A stretch of DNA of 64,000 nt from Kytococcus sedentarius DSM 20547. Lineage in GTDB: Bacteria > Actinomycetota > Actinomycetes > Actinomycetales > Dermatophilaceae. The notes beneath the pieces are model-generated. The model saw only the letters and a list, made by a program, of their open reading frames with translations. It had not been told where the DNA came from and searched no databases. Positions 1 through 7,562 of this stretch are shown in pieces (the first letter of the stretch is position 1; each line of letters opens with the position of its first letter). A program made the translations under genes and the position numbers. The stretch covers positions 1,860,001-1,924,000 of the forward strand of contig NC_013169.1 of assembly GCF_000023925.1 (NCBI RefSeq), given 5' to 3'.

Positions 1-418
1 ACTGGCTAGTACCCGTGCGAGATCGGGCAATCGCAGTGCGCCGATAACTGGAAGGGCTCATCCCGACGATGGCGGTGAACTGCTGTGCGGCGTAGCCGCG
101 ACTGTGCCACCCGACGTGTGTCATGGCGACACCGATCGGAAGATCAGTCTCGACCAGGAGCTCGGCCAGCCGGTGGGCCCTAATGTGAGCGAGGTACCGC
201 ATGGGCGGCATCCCGAATCGTTGTGTGAACGCTCTGCCCAGCTGGGATGTGGATAGATGGACCAGTGTGGCGAGGTCACGGAGCCGCCAATCCCGTTCAG
301 GAGCTTCCGCGAGTAGTCTTGCTGCCAGTTCTGTCGCTGTTTCACCGGAACGGTGCTCCGTGGCACTACTGGCTGCTGGCGTGTAGGAGCAGCCTTGGTG
401 CCGCACTGCGATGCTCAT
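1..418 (-). CDS. AraC-type helix-turn-helix protein, partial at left edge
   Basis: Reading from ATG at 418 the frame stays open to the window edge (about 139 residues). Residues ~45-135 are a typical AraC DNA-binding domain: the first HTH around LRDLATLVHLSTSQLGRAF, then FGMPPMRYLAHIRAHRLAELL, and the second HTH ending GYAAQQFTAIVGMSPSSYRR. There is no N-terminal effector domain, so the protein is about half the usual AraC length (~280-300). Its ATG overlaps the TGA of the upstream erm gene (ATGA, 415-418), which implies co-transcription and translational coupling with erm. The target and inducer cannot be seen. It may be a small stand-alone activator or a truncated one, and the true C-terminus lies outside the window. 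Confidence 0.8.
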   Translation of the reverse strand, partial: MSIAVRHQGCSYTPAASSATEHRSGETATELAARLLAEAPERDWRLRDLATLVHLSTSQLGRAFTQRFGMPPMRYLAHIRAHRLAELLVETDLPIGVAMTHVGWHSRGYAAQQFTAIVGMSPSSYRRTAIARSRTGTSQ

Positions 419-1233
419 CGACGGCGCCTCCTCGACTTCGGCTGCTGCGTCCGAGCACGGTGTACAGGCGGCGATGAACCCGTGGTCTTGAACAAGTCCA
501 CCCATACCTCGACGGGCATGTCCTTCGGCAGGTCCGCAGTGTTCATGCCGTGGCGTGTCAGCCACGCCTGTGGTGAGCCGAGTGCGGTGGTGCGTGCGAG
601 AATCTGGGCGAGCCCGCGGCCGGGACCGGTGTAGACGCGGTGGACTAGGGCATGGAACTGGCGTCGCCGTGCCGGGGACAGCAGCGGATGTTCGCGACGG
701 TGAATGGCAAGGATTCCGCCGTCGACTCCCGGACGCGGGGTGAACGCGCGAGCGGGAACACGACTGTGCAGGGTGAAATCGAACCAAGGCGCCCATTGGG
801 CCGTCATCATCGTGGCACCGCCGACGCCCGCTCTGCGCCGCGCGACTTCCCATTGCACGAGCACGATTGCATCGGTCCATGCCGGGGAGTGCAGAATCTG
901 TCGCAGCATGGCCGTGGTCTGGTGAAACGGCAGGTTCCCGACGAGCACATGCGCGGACGTTGGAAGCCGGTAGGCCAGGAAGTCGTCGGCGACGACCTCG
1001 ACATGTGGCCCCAGCCGCTCGGCCAGGCGTTGGGCGAGCCGGGTGTCGATCTCGACGGCTGTCACCGGTCGCCCGAGCTGGGCCAGCGGCGAGGTGAGTG
1101 CTCCGTCACCGGGGCCGATCTCAATGATCGGGCCATCGGTGGCGGCCACGAGCCGCGTGATCGTGGCGATAGTGGATGGGTCAGTCAGGAAGTTCTGGCC
1201 GTGCTCATGACGGCCACCTCGATAGGTAGGCAC
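415..1233 (-). CDS. erm: Erm-type 23S rRNA (adenine-N6)-methyltransferase, macrolide/lincosamide/streptogramin B resistance
   Basis: Methylates the adenine at A2058 (E. coli numbering) of 23S rRNA using SAM, which blocks macrolide binding. Family signatures are in order: RHEHGQNFL (residues ~8-16), SAM motif I EIGPGDGALT (~38-47), the acidic VEID motif, catalytic motif NLPF (~100-103), and the conserved QWEVARRRAGVGGATMMTAQ block typical of the actinobacterial Erm(X)/Erm(E) branch. GTG at 1233 is chosen because it gives the short family N-terminus (PTYRGGRHEHGQ) and has GGAG seven bases upstream; an in-frame GTG at 1266 would add 11 residues. The gene ends in a 4-bp overlap with an AraC-type gene. 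A candidate leader peptide and an RBS-masking pairing lie upstream. The Erm class letter is not assigned. Confidence 0.93.
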   Translation of the reverse strand: MPTYRGGRHEHGQNFLTDPSTIATITRLVAATDGPIIEIGPGDGALTSPLAQLGRPVTAVEIDTRLAQRLAERLGPHVEVVADDFLAYRLPTSAHVLVGNLPFHQTTAMLRQILHSPAWTDAIVLVQWEVARRRAGVGGATMMTAQWAPWFDFTLHSRVPARAFTPRPGVDGGILAIHRREHPLLSPARRRQFHALVHRVYTGPGRGLAQILARTTALGSPQAWLTRHGMNTADLPKDMPVEVWVDLFKTTGSSPPVHRARTQQPKSRRRRR

Positions 1234-1236
1234 TGT

Positions 1237-1309
1237 TTGCTCCGTGGTTGTGGCGGAGCCGGGCACGCTGAAAGAGCCGCCCGGCCGTGATCACCGGGGG
1301 CGGGAGCAA
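1237..1309 (-). promoter_or_regulatory. possible RBS-sequestering attenuator of erm
   Basis: On the minus strand TTGCTCC (1309-1303) can pair with GGAGCAA (1243-1237), which holds the erm Shine-Dalgarno sequence. Between them CCGGGC...GCCCGG can form an inner stem. Another small stem surrounds the leader stop codon. This layout (leader, stem, masked RBS) matches translational attenuation of inducible erm genes. The pairing is seen in the sequence; its operation is inferred. Confidence 0.35.
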
Positions 1310-1335
1310 CAACCTGTGGAGGGTGCTCGCCGCCG

Positions 1336-1380
1336 TCAGCGGCTGCGCAGACGCAGCGAAGCAGTGCCGTAAACCAACAT
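1336..1380 (-). CDS. candidate erm leader peptide MLVYGTASLRLRSR
   Basis: A 14-codon reading frame (ATG at 1380, TGA ending at 1336) lies 102 bases upstream of the erm start on the same strand. It contains an Arg-Leu-Arg (+X+) element. In known macrolide-inducible leaders such as ErmDL, an R-L-R stretch makes drug-bound ribosomes stall. An in-frame GTG at 1410 would extend it by 10 residues. The leader's own ribosome binding site is weak, so translation is inferred. Downstream, TTGCTCC (minus strand, plus coordinates 1303-1309) is exactly complementary to the GGAGCAA containing the erm RBS (1237-1243), as expected for an attenuator. Confidence 0.45.
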   Translation of the reverse strand: MLVYGTASLRLRSR

Positions 1381-1462
1381 GCCGACCAGCGTAGGCGACC
1401 CCACCGCCACTCAGCGACTCAATATCCCGTCTCTGCTCAAAGACGCGGAGATCCGTATCACT

Positions 1463-2949
1463 GCGGCTCTTCGGAGTTGAGCGTGGGTGCTTGGGGGTAG
1501 GGGTCGAGGTCCCGGGCATGATCTGAGGACTTCTACCCCCTCGGATCGCCAAGGACCTCGAGGGGTGCCTGAGCCTACTTCCCCGTGCCCTGCTGCCTCG
1601 TGTGGTGCCTGTCAGACGTGGCTGGGGTTGCCGGCGATGAGCGTCACCGGTGTGGTGGATGACGGTGATGCTGGGCTGGTGGTGCACGTGGAGTCCGTGC
1701 CGGGGCCGGCCGGGTGCCCGCACTGTGGGGTGGTGGCCACCGGCCACGGCCGTGACGAGGTGGTGTTGGTCGACGCGCCCTCGTTCGGCAGACCGGTGCG
1801 ACTGGTGTGGGCCAAGCGCAGATACGTGTGCCGAGAGGCCCTCTGCCCTGGTGCGAGCTTCACCGAGCAGGACCCGTCGGTGGCCCCACCACGGGGCACG
1901 TTGACCACCCGGGCGGTGTCCTGGGCAGTGCGCGAACTGCGCGGCGAGCACGCTTCGATCTCAGGTCTGGCCCGCCGGCTGGGGGTGGACTGGCACACCC
2001 TGTGGCGTGCCGTCCGTACCCACCTGGAGGTCCTGGAGGCCGACCCGGCCCGGTTCGACGGGGTGTCCATGCTCGGGGTCGATGATTCCCCCCCCCCGCG
2101 CTACCGCTCCAAGCGGGAGGTGCCCCCAGCGTGTGGCACCACGTCGATCCGCGCACCCGGGGCCGCGGACCTGAGGATGCTGACCGGGATGGTCGACCTG
2201 ACCCGCGACCAGGACGGCCGGACCCGTGCCCGGCTGCTCGACCTCGTCCCGGGCCGTTCTGGCGCCGTGTACGGGGCGTGGCTCACTGACCGGGGGCAGG
2301 TCTTCCGCGGCGGGGTGCAGATCGCCACGCTGGACCCCTTCGGTGGGTACAAGAACGCGATCGATGACCACCTCGCCGACGCGACCGCGGTCGTGGACGC
2401 CTTCCACGTGGTGAAGCTCGCCACCGCGTGCGTGGACTTTCGTCCGTTGCCGGGTCCAGCAGGACACCACCGGCCACCGCGGGCGCAGGGGCGACCCCTT
2501 GTACGGGATCAGGACCCTGCTGCGCGCTGGGGTCGAGAACATCTCTGACCGGCAACGAGCCCGCCTGACCGCGGCGTTCACCGCTCACGAGGCGCACGTC
2601 GAGGTGGAGCTCGCCTGGCAGGTCGCCCAGGACGTCCGGGCCCTGTTCCACGCCCCCACCCCCACCGTCGGCCGGGCCGCCGCGCAGCGCCTGCTCGAGA
2701 TCCTGCCGACCAGTCCCATCCGCGAGGTCAAACGCCTGGACCGCACCCTGCAACGATGGTCCGCACCCCTGCTGGCCTACTACGACACCGGCGGAGCATC
2801 CAACGGCGGCACCGAAGCCATCAACGGACTGATCGAGCTCCACCGCCGCGTCGCGCGCGGCTTCCGCAACCGCCACAACTACCGACTCCGCATGCTCCTC
2901 ATCGGCGGAGGACTCACCCCATGACCCACGCTCAACTCCGAAGAGCCGC
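1463..2949 (+). mobile_element. ISL3-family insertion sequence, degenerate
   Basis: Bounded by a perfect 26-bp terminal inverted repeat: 1463-1488 (outer bases GCGGCTCTTCGGAGTTGAGC) and its complement at 2924-2949. The transposase reads left to right and is frameshifted. The expected 8-bp target duplication is not present (flanks GTATCACT and TAATCCTC), so one flank has probably been rearranged or the element moved by recombination. It sits between erm and a quinone reductase gene. Its left end lies about 80 bases upstream of the erm leader, and its right terminal base is part of the neighbour's stop codon. Confidence 0.85.
1487..2924 (+). pseudogene. ISL3-family transposase, frameshifted
   Basis: The N-terminal part has the family's zinc-ribbon (CPHCG ... 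C ... C), an HTH around SISGLARRLGVDWHTLWRAV and DDE-region blocks LTGMVDLTRDQDGRTRARLLD, DPFGGYKNAI and ATAVVDAFHVVKLA. Near 2440-2450 the frame changes, and the C-terminal block (YGIRTLLRAG ... GGASNGGTEAINGLIE ... GFRNRHNYRLRMLL) continues in another frame from about 2499 to the stop at 2924. A second disturbance lies at 2085-2145, where a C-run and an unfamiliar stretch replace the usual region after GVDE; VWHHVDPR appears in a different frame there. An intact transposase is not encoded. Confidence 0.85.
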
Positions 2950-3743
2950 TAATCCTCGATGTGCACTCGAACACCGTGCTCGCCGGGGCGGACATGCGGC
3001 GCGAGCTCCCACTCCGGGGTGTAGTCGCCGGTGAACTGCGGCCGGTACGGGATCGGCTCATCGGTGAACAATCCGTCGAGGCGCCGACGGAGATCGTCGC
3101 GTGCTCGCTCGTAGTCGGTGATGCGGTCGGCGCTGGGAAGCGCCCACGGCGAGAGGACGCTCATCCCGGTGTAGGCGAAAGTGCCGTGAAGCAGCCCAAA
3201 GAGCAGTTCGTGCAGCTCACCGGACTTCCCACGCGGACCGATGGCGTGCGGCCGGTCTCCGAGCGTGGTGACCACAAGCGCCCGCTTGCCGACGAACGGC
3301 CCCTGCTCGAAGCGTAGCCGCCGGCCGGTGGCGGGATCGGAGCCGAACGCGAAGCCACTGACGAACACCCGGTCGAACCACCCTTTGAGGATGGCAGGCA
3401 TCCCGTACCACCACAGCGGGAACTGGACGACGACCGCGTCCGCTCGGCGAAGCTTCGCCTGCTCATCGACGATCTCAGCCGGCTGGGTGCCGGAGATGTA
3501 GGCGTCCCGGGTGTCGATGCTCACGCGGAACACTCCCGGCTCGTCACCGGCGACGTGCCCTCCGTCCGGAGCCCGCACGACCGGGTCCCACCCCATCGCG
3601 TAGAGATCAGACTCGACGACGGTATACCCAAGGCGGCACAAGTGTTCGACACCATCTCGACGTAGGCTGCCGTTCAAGGAGGATGGTTCGGGGTGGGCGC
3701 TGATCCAGAGGACTGTCGAAGCGGTGGTGTCGGTGCGGTGCAT
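2949..3743 (-). CDS. NAD(P)H dehydrogenase (quinone)-type flavodoxin-fold reductase
   Basis: A 264-residue protein of the NQO1/MdaB-like NAD(P)H oxidoreductase family, expected to reduce quinones or other electrophiles with two electrons from NAD(P)H via bound flavin. Flavodoxin-fold landmarks are the N-terminal VLWISAHPEPSSLNGSL phosphate-binding loop, VVVQFPLWWYGMPAILKGWFDRV (~110-132) and ALVVTTLGDRP. It is divergent from an HxlR-type regulator 66 bp away. The final codon and the TAG stop (2951-2949) abut the ISL3 right end, whose terminal base forms the last base of the stop, so the native C-terminus may have been altered slightly. Confidence 0.9.
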   Translation of the reverse strand: MHRTDTTASTVLWISAHPEPSSLNGSLRRDGVEHLCRLGYTVVESDLYAMGWDPVVRAPDGGHVAGDEPGVFRVSIDTRDAYISGTQPAEIVDEQAKLRRADAVVVQFPLWWYGMPAILKGWFDRVFVSGFAFGSDPATGRRLRFEQGPFVGKRALVVTTLGDRPHAIGPRGKSGELHELLFGLLHGTFAYTGMSVLSPWALPSADRITDYERARDDLRRRLDGLFTDEPIPYRPQFTGDYTPEWELAPHVRPGEHGVRVHIED

Positions 3744-3809
3744 GTTCTCGATGATCTCGGATTAGAGTAGGTTCCACCAGTACGGACATTTTTGTCGCCA
3801 GGAGGGGTC
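3744..3809. promoter_or_regulatory. divergent promoter region, quinone reductase / HxlR regulator
   Basis: This 66-bp AT-richer gap separates two divergent starts and must hold both promoters and any HxlR operator. The HxlR-type gene has a strong RBS, GGAGG at 3801-3805. A T-run (TTTTTG) lies at 3789-3794. No convincing palindrome was identified by eye. Confidence 0.45.
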
Positions 3810-4145
3810 ATGCGTCTGCCGGTGTCGCGAGCGATGGAGGTCTGCCCGGTCGAGGTCGCGATCTCCGTGCTGGGAGGAACGTGGAAGCTCACGCTGGTCA
3901 AGCATCTTCTGGGCGGCACGCGGCGTTTCAATGAGCTTGGCCGACTCGTTCCTCTGGCGAACACGAAGACGCTGACCCGGCAGCTCCGTGAGCTTGAGGA
4001 AGACGGCATCGTCCGGCGCACGGCATATCCCGAGGTGCCACCGCGGGTCGAGTACGACCTCACCGAACGGGGTCGATCCCTCGAGCAGCTGGTGGACGCG
4101 ATGGATGAGTGGGGTGCCGCGTTCGCCAGGCAACAGCGACCTTGA
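3810..4145 (+). CDS. HxlR/YodB-family winged-helix regulator
   Basis: A 111-residue HxlR-type regulator: VCPVEVAISVLGGTWKLTLVKHLLGGTRRFNELGRLV, then LTRQLRELEEDGIVRRTAYPEVPPRVEYDLTERG. Cys12 is in the position used for thiol-based sensing of quinones and electrophiles in YodB/QorR/HypR relatives. ATG at 3810 is chosen because GGAGG lies five bases upstream; an upstream TTG at 3792 has no RBS. The divergent quinone reductase is its likely target, probably derepressed by electrophiles. That assignment is inference from the gene pair. Confidence 0.92.
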   Translation: MRLPVSRAMEVCPVEVAISVLGGTWKLTLVKHLLGGTRRFNELGRLVPLANTKTLTRQLRELEEDGIVRRTAYPEVPPRVEYDLTERGRSLEQLVDAMDEWGAAFARQQRP

Positions 4146-4259
4146 TCACACGCGGTTACCCACGGGACACCATCCCGCCCTCCGATAAGTTCTCATCTCG
4201 GCACCTATCACGCTCGTTGATTGACCAGGCGTGATGCAGCCGTTGGTGACAGCGATGGT

Positions 4260-5147
4260 TTAGGCAGCGGCTGCTGCCGTGGTGGTGATCTTGTCCTCGT
4301 ACTCGATGGGGGTCAACCCTCCTTGTGAGTCCTGTGGGCGTTGGCGGTGGTACTTGCGCTCGATCCAGACCACGATGGCCAGGTGAAGCTCCTGGCGGGT
4401 GGCTCAGCGGCGCTGGTTGAGCACGTTGGTCTGCAACAGGGACCAGAAGCTCTCCATGGCGGCGTTGTCTCCCGCTGCGCCGACGCGGCCCATCGAGCCG
4501 ACCATGGCGTGACGGTTCAGCGCGTGGCCCATCTTGCGGGAGCGAAACTGCGATCCTCGGTCGGCGTGCAGGATGCAGCCGGCGACATCGTGGCCTTCGG
4601 CTTTGCGGCGGGCGACGGCGTTGTTGAGCGCGTCGACGGCCAGCGTCGCGGGCATCCGGTCGCTGATCGAGTAGCCCACGACGCGGTGGCCGCAGGCGTC
4701 TTTGATCGCGCAGCAGTAGAGCTTGCCCTCGCCCGTCCGGTGCTCGGTGATGTCGCCGAACCAGACCTTGTTGGGTGCGTCGGCGGTGAACATCCGTTGC
4801 ACGTGGTCATCAAAGACTGGCGGACCCGTCTTGGTGCCCTTGCCGCGTCGTCGACGCTGCGCCGCCGAGAGGATCCCTGATTCTGAGCACAGCGCCCACG
4901 CGGTGCGCCTGCTCATCGACCAGCCCGCCTCCCTCACCTCGTGGCCGAGGAATCGGTAACCGAAAGTCGGATCCTCCAGATGGACGTCGTGCAGGGCGTT
5001 GATCCGGTGCGCCTGGACCCACTCAGCAGACGTGACCGGGTTCTCGAGCCAGCGGTAGTACAGCTGGCGGGCAAGCTTCAGAACCCGACACGCGACCGTG
5101 ACGGGGACCCCGCCTTCGGCCAGCTCGCGCACGAGCGGGTAGATCAT
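4260..5147 (-). pseudogene. IS3 transposase orfB (rve integrase core) with a premature stop
   Basis: An HTH_21 region is followed by the integrase core: KVWFGDITEHRT (first Asp), ILHADRGSQFRS (second Asp), GDNAAMESFWSLLQ (Glu). The frame hits TGA at 4404-4406 straight after VLNQRR, then stays open as ATRQELHLAIVVWIERKYHR to a TAA at 4260-4262. Relatives have Trp at the stop position (RRRWATREEL), so one TGG-to-TGA change explains the break. Without read-through the protein lacks about 48 C-terminal residues, including the conserved YHR region. Confidence 0.88.
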
Positions 5148-5449
5148 TTTGACGAGCCACCCAGCTTCAGGTTCGCCTGGGACAGGTAGGCCGCGGCTCG
5201 GCGCAGGACCTCGTTCTCTTGCTCCAGCAGCCGGTTGTGGCGCTTGAGCTCACGCAGCTCTGCTGCCTTATCAGAGGTCCTGCCTTGACGTTTGCCGTCC
5301 TCGACATCGGCGGCCTTGAGCCAGTTCGTGAGCGTGGCCTCGGCGATCTCGAAGTCCTCAGCGATCTGCTTCAGGGTGGTCTTCGAATCTCGCCCGCGAC
5401 CGACAGCGACCACGTCCTCGCGGAACTCTTGCGGATAGGGAGCAGGCAT
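5144..5449 (-). CDS. IS3 transposase orfA (HTH, leucine zipper)
   Basis: A 101-residue orfA starting MPAPYPQEFREDVVAV at ATG 5449, with GAGGA upstream. It has an HTH (TLKQIAEDFEIAEATLTNWL) and a C-terminal coiled coil (ELRELKRHNRLLEQENEVLRRA) typical of IS3 orfA. Its TGA overlaps the orfB ATG within AAAATGA, so orfB is produced either by frameshifting on this A-run or by coupled reinitiation. Intact, but without function while orfB is broken. Confidence 0.88.
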   Translation of the reverse strand: MPAPYPQEFREDVVAVGRGRDSKTTLKQIAEDFEIAEATLTNWLKAADVEDGKRQGRTSDKAAELRELKRHNRLLEQENEVLRRAAAYLSQANLKLGGSSK

Positions 5450-5514
5450 AGCGACATCCTCTCCTCTGATGCTGCGCACCAGAAGTCAGCTGTCACCTAT
5501 CGCTGCATCACGCC

Positions 5515-5589
5515 CCTACCCGGGATCGCTCGTGCATGTGGATGTGAAGAAGCTCGGGAACATCCCCGACGGCGGCGGCTGGCGCTATG
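5515..5589 (+). pseudogene. 5' fragment of an older IS481-type transposase gene, split by a later element
   Basis: The fragment encodes PGSLVHVDVKKLGNIPDGGG followed by WRYV, the segment around the first catalytic Asp of IS481-type transposases. It stops abruptly at 5589, where the left end TGTACTGACC of another element begins. The missing continuation (GRRQGEKNRSATPGKPRSK ...) resumes at 9758 after the duplicated hexamer GCTATG (5584-5589 and 9758-9763). Everything upstream of 5515 is missing, cut off at the IS3 end. Confidence 0.88.
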
Positions 5590-5606
5590 TGTACTGACCG
5601 GAGAGG

Positions 5607-6323
5607 TTAGTTGACCTGGGCTGGTTGGCGTCCGAAGTCGGTGGTGAGCCAGTCCTCGATGGACGTGGGGGGAAAGTCCGGCAGGTCGAAGTCGCGAGGT
5701 GCTGGCCGTGGGCTTGCGTCGTGGATGCGGTCGAGGCGGAACAAGCGCCAGTCGTCGCGCTTCGTGTCGAAGGCAACTAGGTACCAGATGCCGTTGCGCA
5801 GGACGTGTCGGTACGGGTTCACGAGGCGTTCGGTGACTTCGCCGTGCTGGTCGGTGTAGGTGAATTGCAGGTGCTGCTGCTGGGCGACGGCCTCGGCCAG
5901 CAGGCCGAGCAGATGCCAGTCCGCGGTCTTGGCGACGGGGGTGATCACCTGGGTCGCCAGGGCGGTCGCTGCAGCTCGGTGTCGTAGGCGTGGTGGCAGG
6001 AGCTGTTCGAGTTTGGCCCGCACGGCCGCGGCGGCGGTGTCCGGGCTTCCGGCTTCCAGGATCAGCAGCCCCGTGACCAGGGAACAGACTTCGTCGGCAT
6101 CAAGCAGCAGAGGCGGGATCTTGATGCTCGGCACCAGTCGGTAGGTGCCGCCCGGTCCGGGCGCGGAGCGGATGTCGTAACCGAGGGACCGCAAGCGGGA
6201 GATGTCCCGGCGAACGGTGCGCTCTGCGATGTCGAGGTGCCGTGCTAGCTCTAAAGCTGTCCAGGCGCGTCGGGTCTGTAACAGCGATAGCAATACCAAG
6301 GCGCGTGAGGAGGGGCTGTCCAT
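5607..6323 (-). CDS. HTH/WYL-domain transcriptional regulator (passenger of IS481-type element)
   Basis: A 238-residue YafY/DeoR-like regulator. The N-terminal winged HTH (SRALVLLSLLQTRRAWTALE ... AERTVRRDISRLRSLGYDI) is followed by a PGGTYRL wing. The C-terminal WYL domain carries YRHVLRNGIWYLVAFDTKRD followed by WRLFRLDRI. ATG 6323 is preferred over TTG 6341 because family members start close to the HTH. WYL domains sense small ligands or nucleic acid, but the ligand here is unknown. It is divergent from an NmrA-type gene across 85 bp and very likely controls it. Its stop lies about 17 bp inside the left end of the mobile element. Confidence 0.9.
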   Translation of the reverse strand: MDSPSSRALVLLSLLQTRRAWTALELARHLDIAERTVRRDISRLRSLGYDIRSAPGPGGTYRLVPSIKIPPLLLDADEVCSLVTGLLILEAGSPDTAAAAVRAKLEQLLPPRLRHRAAATALATQVITPVAKTADWHLLGLLAEAVAQQQHLQFTYTDQHGEVTERLVNPYRHVLRNGIWYLVAFDTKRDDWRLFRLDRIHDASPRPAPRDFDLPDFPPTSIEDWLTTDFGRQPAQVN

Positions 6324-6408
6324 GCGTACATTCTCGAACAAGTTGAGGACCAGATTAGGCCGGATCTCTAGTTAGCGTAGTGGGCACGACCTCACGAAGG
6401 GACCCCGC

Positions 6409-7278
6409 ATGCGAATCGCGGTCACCACCCCGATGGGCCACGTCGGCCGACACGTCACAACAATGCTGATCCGAGCAGGAGTCAGGCCACTGCTACTGGC
6501 CCGCAGCCCCGAGAAGATTCCCCAGGCGGTGCGTAGCCATGCTGATGTGGTGCAGGCCGACTCCACCAACCCCGATCAGGTCACCGCGGCGACACACGGC
6601 GTGGATGCTCTCTATTGGGTCGATCCCAGCGTTCTGTCAGCCGATCCTCTCACGGACTACGCCGCGGCCACCCACACGGTGGTGGAGGCGGTCACCGCCA
6701 ACCGGATCGGTCGCGTTGTGTTCCAGAGCAGTGTGGGTGCCGAGAAGCGCAATGGCGTCGGTGAAATCGACGGCCTCGCCGCTACCGAAGTCGCCCTGGA
6801 CGGCCTCGACGTGGACGTCACCCACCTGCGCTGCGGGTACTTCTTCACCAACCTGCTTCTGGACGTCGAGGCCGTACGGCAAGGAAGCGTCCAGACAGTT
6901 CTGCCCCCAGATCACGCCTTCAGTTGGGTGGCTCCCCGCGACATCGCCGAGGTCGCCACCCTCAGACTGCTGAACACCGCGAGGTCCGGACACCGGATCC
7001 AGGCGGTGCATGGTCCGCAGGACCTGTCCTGGCAGCAGGTGGCCGAGATCTTGAGTGCCCAGGTCGGCTACCCGGTGCGGGTCGAGCAGATCAGTGACGA
7101 GGCTATGCGCGAGCAGTACCTGACCGCAGGGATGCCTCCTGGGATGGCCGACGCCGTTCTGGGCATGAGCACAGGGCTGCGCGATGACTTCGAACCCGAA
7201 CAGCCACGATCCCTGGCCACGACGACACCCACCACGCTGACCAGCTGGATTCACGACGAACTACTCCCCGAGCTCTGA
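6409..7278 (+). CDS. NmrA-like NAD(P)-binding reductase (passenger of IS481-type element)
   Basis: A 289-residue atypical SDR of the NmrA/QOR2 group. It starts MRIAVTTPMGHVGRHVTTML, a GxxGxxG-like Rossmann loop, with ARSPEK marking a phosphate-binding NADP-type loop and FQSSVGAE where the SDR active-site region lies; there is no canonical YxxxK. Relatives reduce quinones or act as redox sensors; the substrate here is not known. The RBS GAAGGGA lies just upstream. The gene is divergent from the WYL regulator and followed by a strong hairpin at 7297-7328. Confidence 0.88.
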   Translation: MRIAVTTPMGHVGRHVTTMLIRAGVRPLLLARSPEKIPQAVRSHADVVQADSTNPDQVTAATHGVDALYWVDPSVLSADPLTDYAAATHTVVEAVTANRIGRVVFQSSVGAEKRNGVGEIDGLAATEVALDGLDVDVTHLRCGYFFTNLLLDVEAVRQGSVQTVLPPDHAFSWVAPRDIAEVATLRLLNTARSGHRIQAVHGPQDLSWQQVAEILSAQVGYPVRVEQISDEAMREQYLTAGMPPGMADAVLGMSTGLRDDFEPEQPRSLATTTPTTLTSWIHDELLPEL

Positions 7279-7296
7279 CCGAACAGAACATCCCCC

Positions 7297-7328
7297 GACG
7301 GGCGGCCTTCTTGCGGAGGCCGCCCGTC
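7297..7328 (+). terminator. hairpin terminator after the NmrA-type gene
   Basis: A perfect 12-bp stem GACGGGCGGCCT (7297-7308) pairs with AGGCCGCCCGTC (7317-7328) across an 8-base loop, 19 bases after the stop codon and 17 bases before the IS481 transposase start. There is no clear T-run, as is common in high-GC genomes. Confidence 0.7.
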
Positions 7329-7345
7329 TCTCATGAGGAGAGCCC

Positions 7346-7562
7346 ATGTCCCATCCCAATGCAGCCCTGACTCCGCGCCACCGCCTGATCGTCGGCCGCC
7401 TCGTCGTCGACGAGGGCTGGACGGTCAGCGAGGTCGCCGCTCGGTTCCAGGTCTCCTGGCCAACCGTGAAGCGCTGGGCAGACCGCTACCGCGCCGGCCA
7501 GCCCATGCAGGACCGCAGCTCCCGACCCCACCGGTCGCCAAACAAGACGAGCAGGAAGATCA
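7346..7562 (+). pseudogene. 5' part of IS481-type transposase (HTH region), split by IS256
   Basis: It starts at ATG 7346 with GAGGAG upstream and encodes the N-terminal HTH of an IS481-type transposase (TPRHRLIVGRLVVDEGWTVS, then EVAARFQVSWPTVKRWADRY). The frame is broken after SRKI at 7562 by the IS256-type insertion. Removing 7563-8992 (element plus one copy of the GAAGATCA duplication) joins the frame exactly to TRRCITLRLREG at 8993. Confidence 0.9.

Larger units (their letters stand above)
4228..5514 (-). mobile_element. IS3-family insertion sequence with inactivated orfB
   Basis: Terminal inverted repeats are 4228-4253 and 5489-5514 and match at 22 of 26 positions (shared outer part GGCGTGATGCAGC, then GGTGACAGC). 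Inside are orfA and orfB on the minus strand, overlapping as ATGA at 5144-5147. No 3-4 bp target duplication was found. The right end abuts the truncated start of an IS481-type transposase remnant at 5515, so this insertion, or a deletion next to it, removed the 5' part of that older gene. Confidence 0.9.

Noticed and set aside
1455-2957. 8-bp target duplication around the ISL3 element
   Set aside because: GTATCACT and TAATCCTC do not match.
4224-5518. Target duplication around the IS3 element
   Set aside because: Flanking bases do not match as a 3-4 bp direct repeat at any reasonable end choice.
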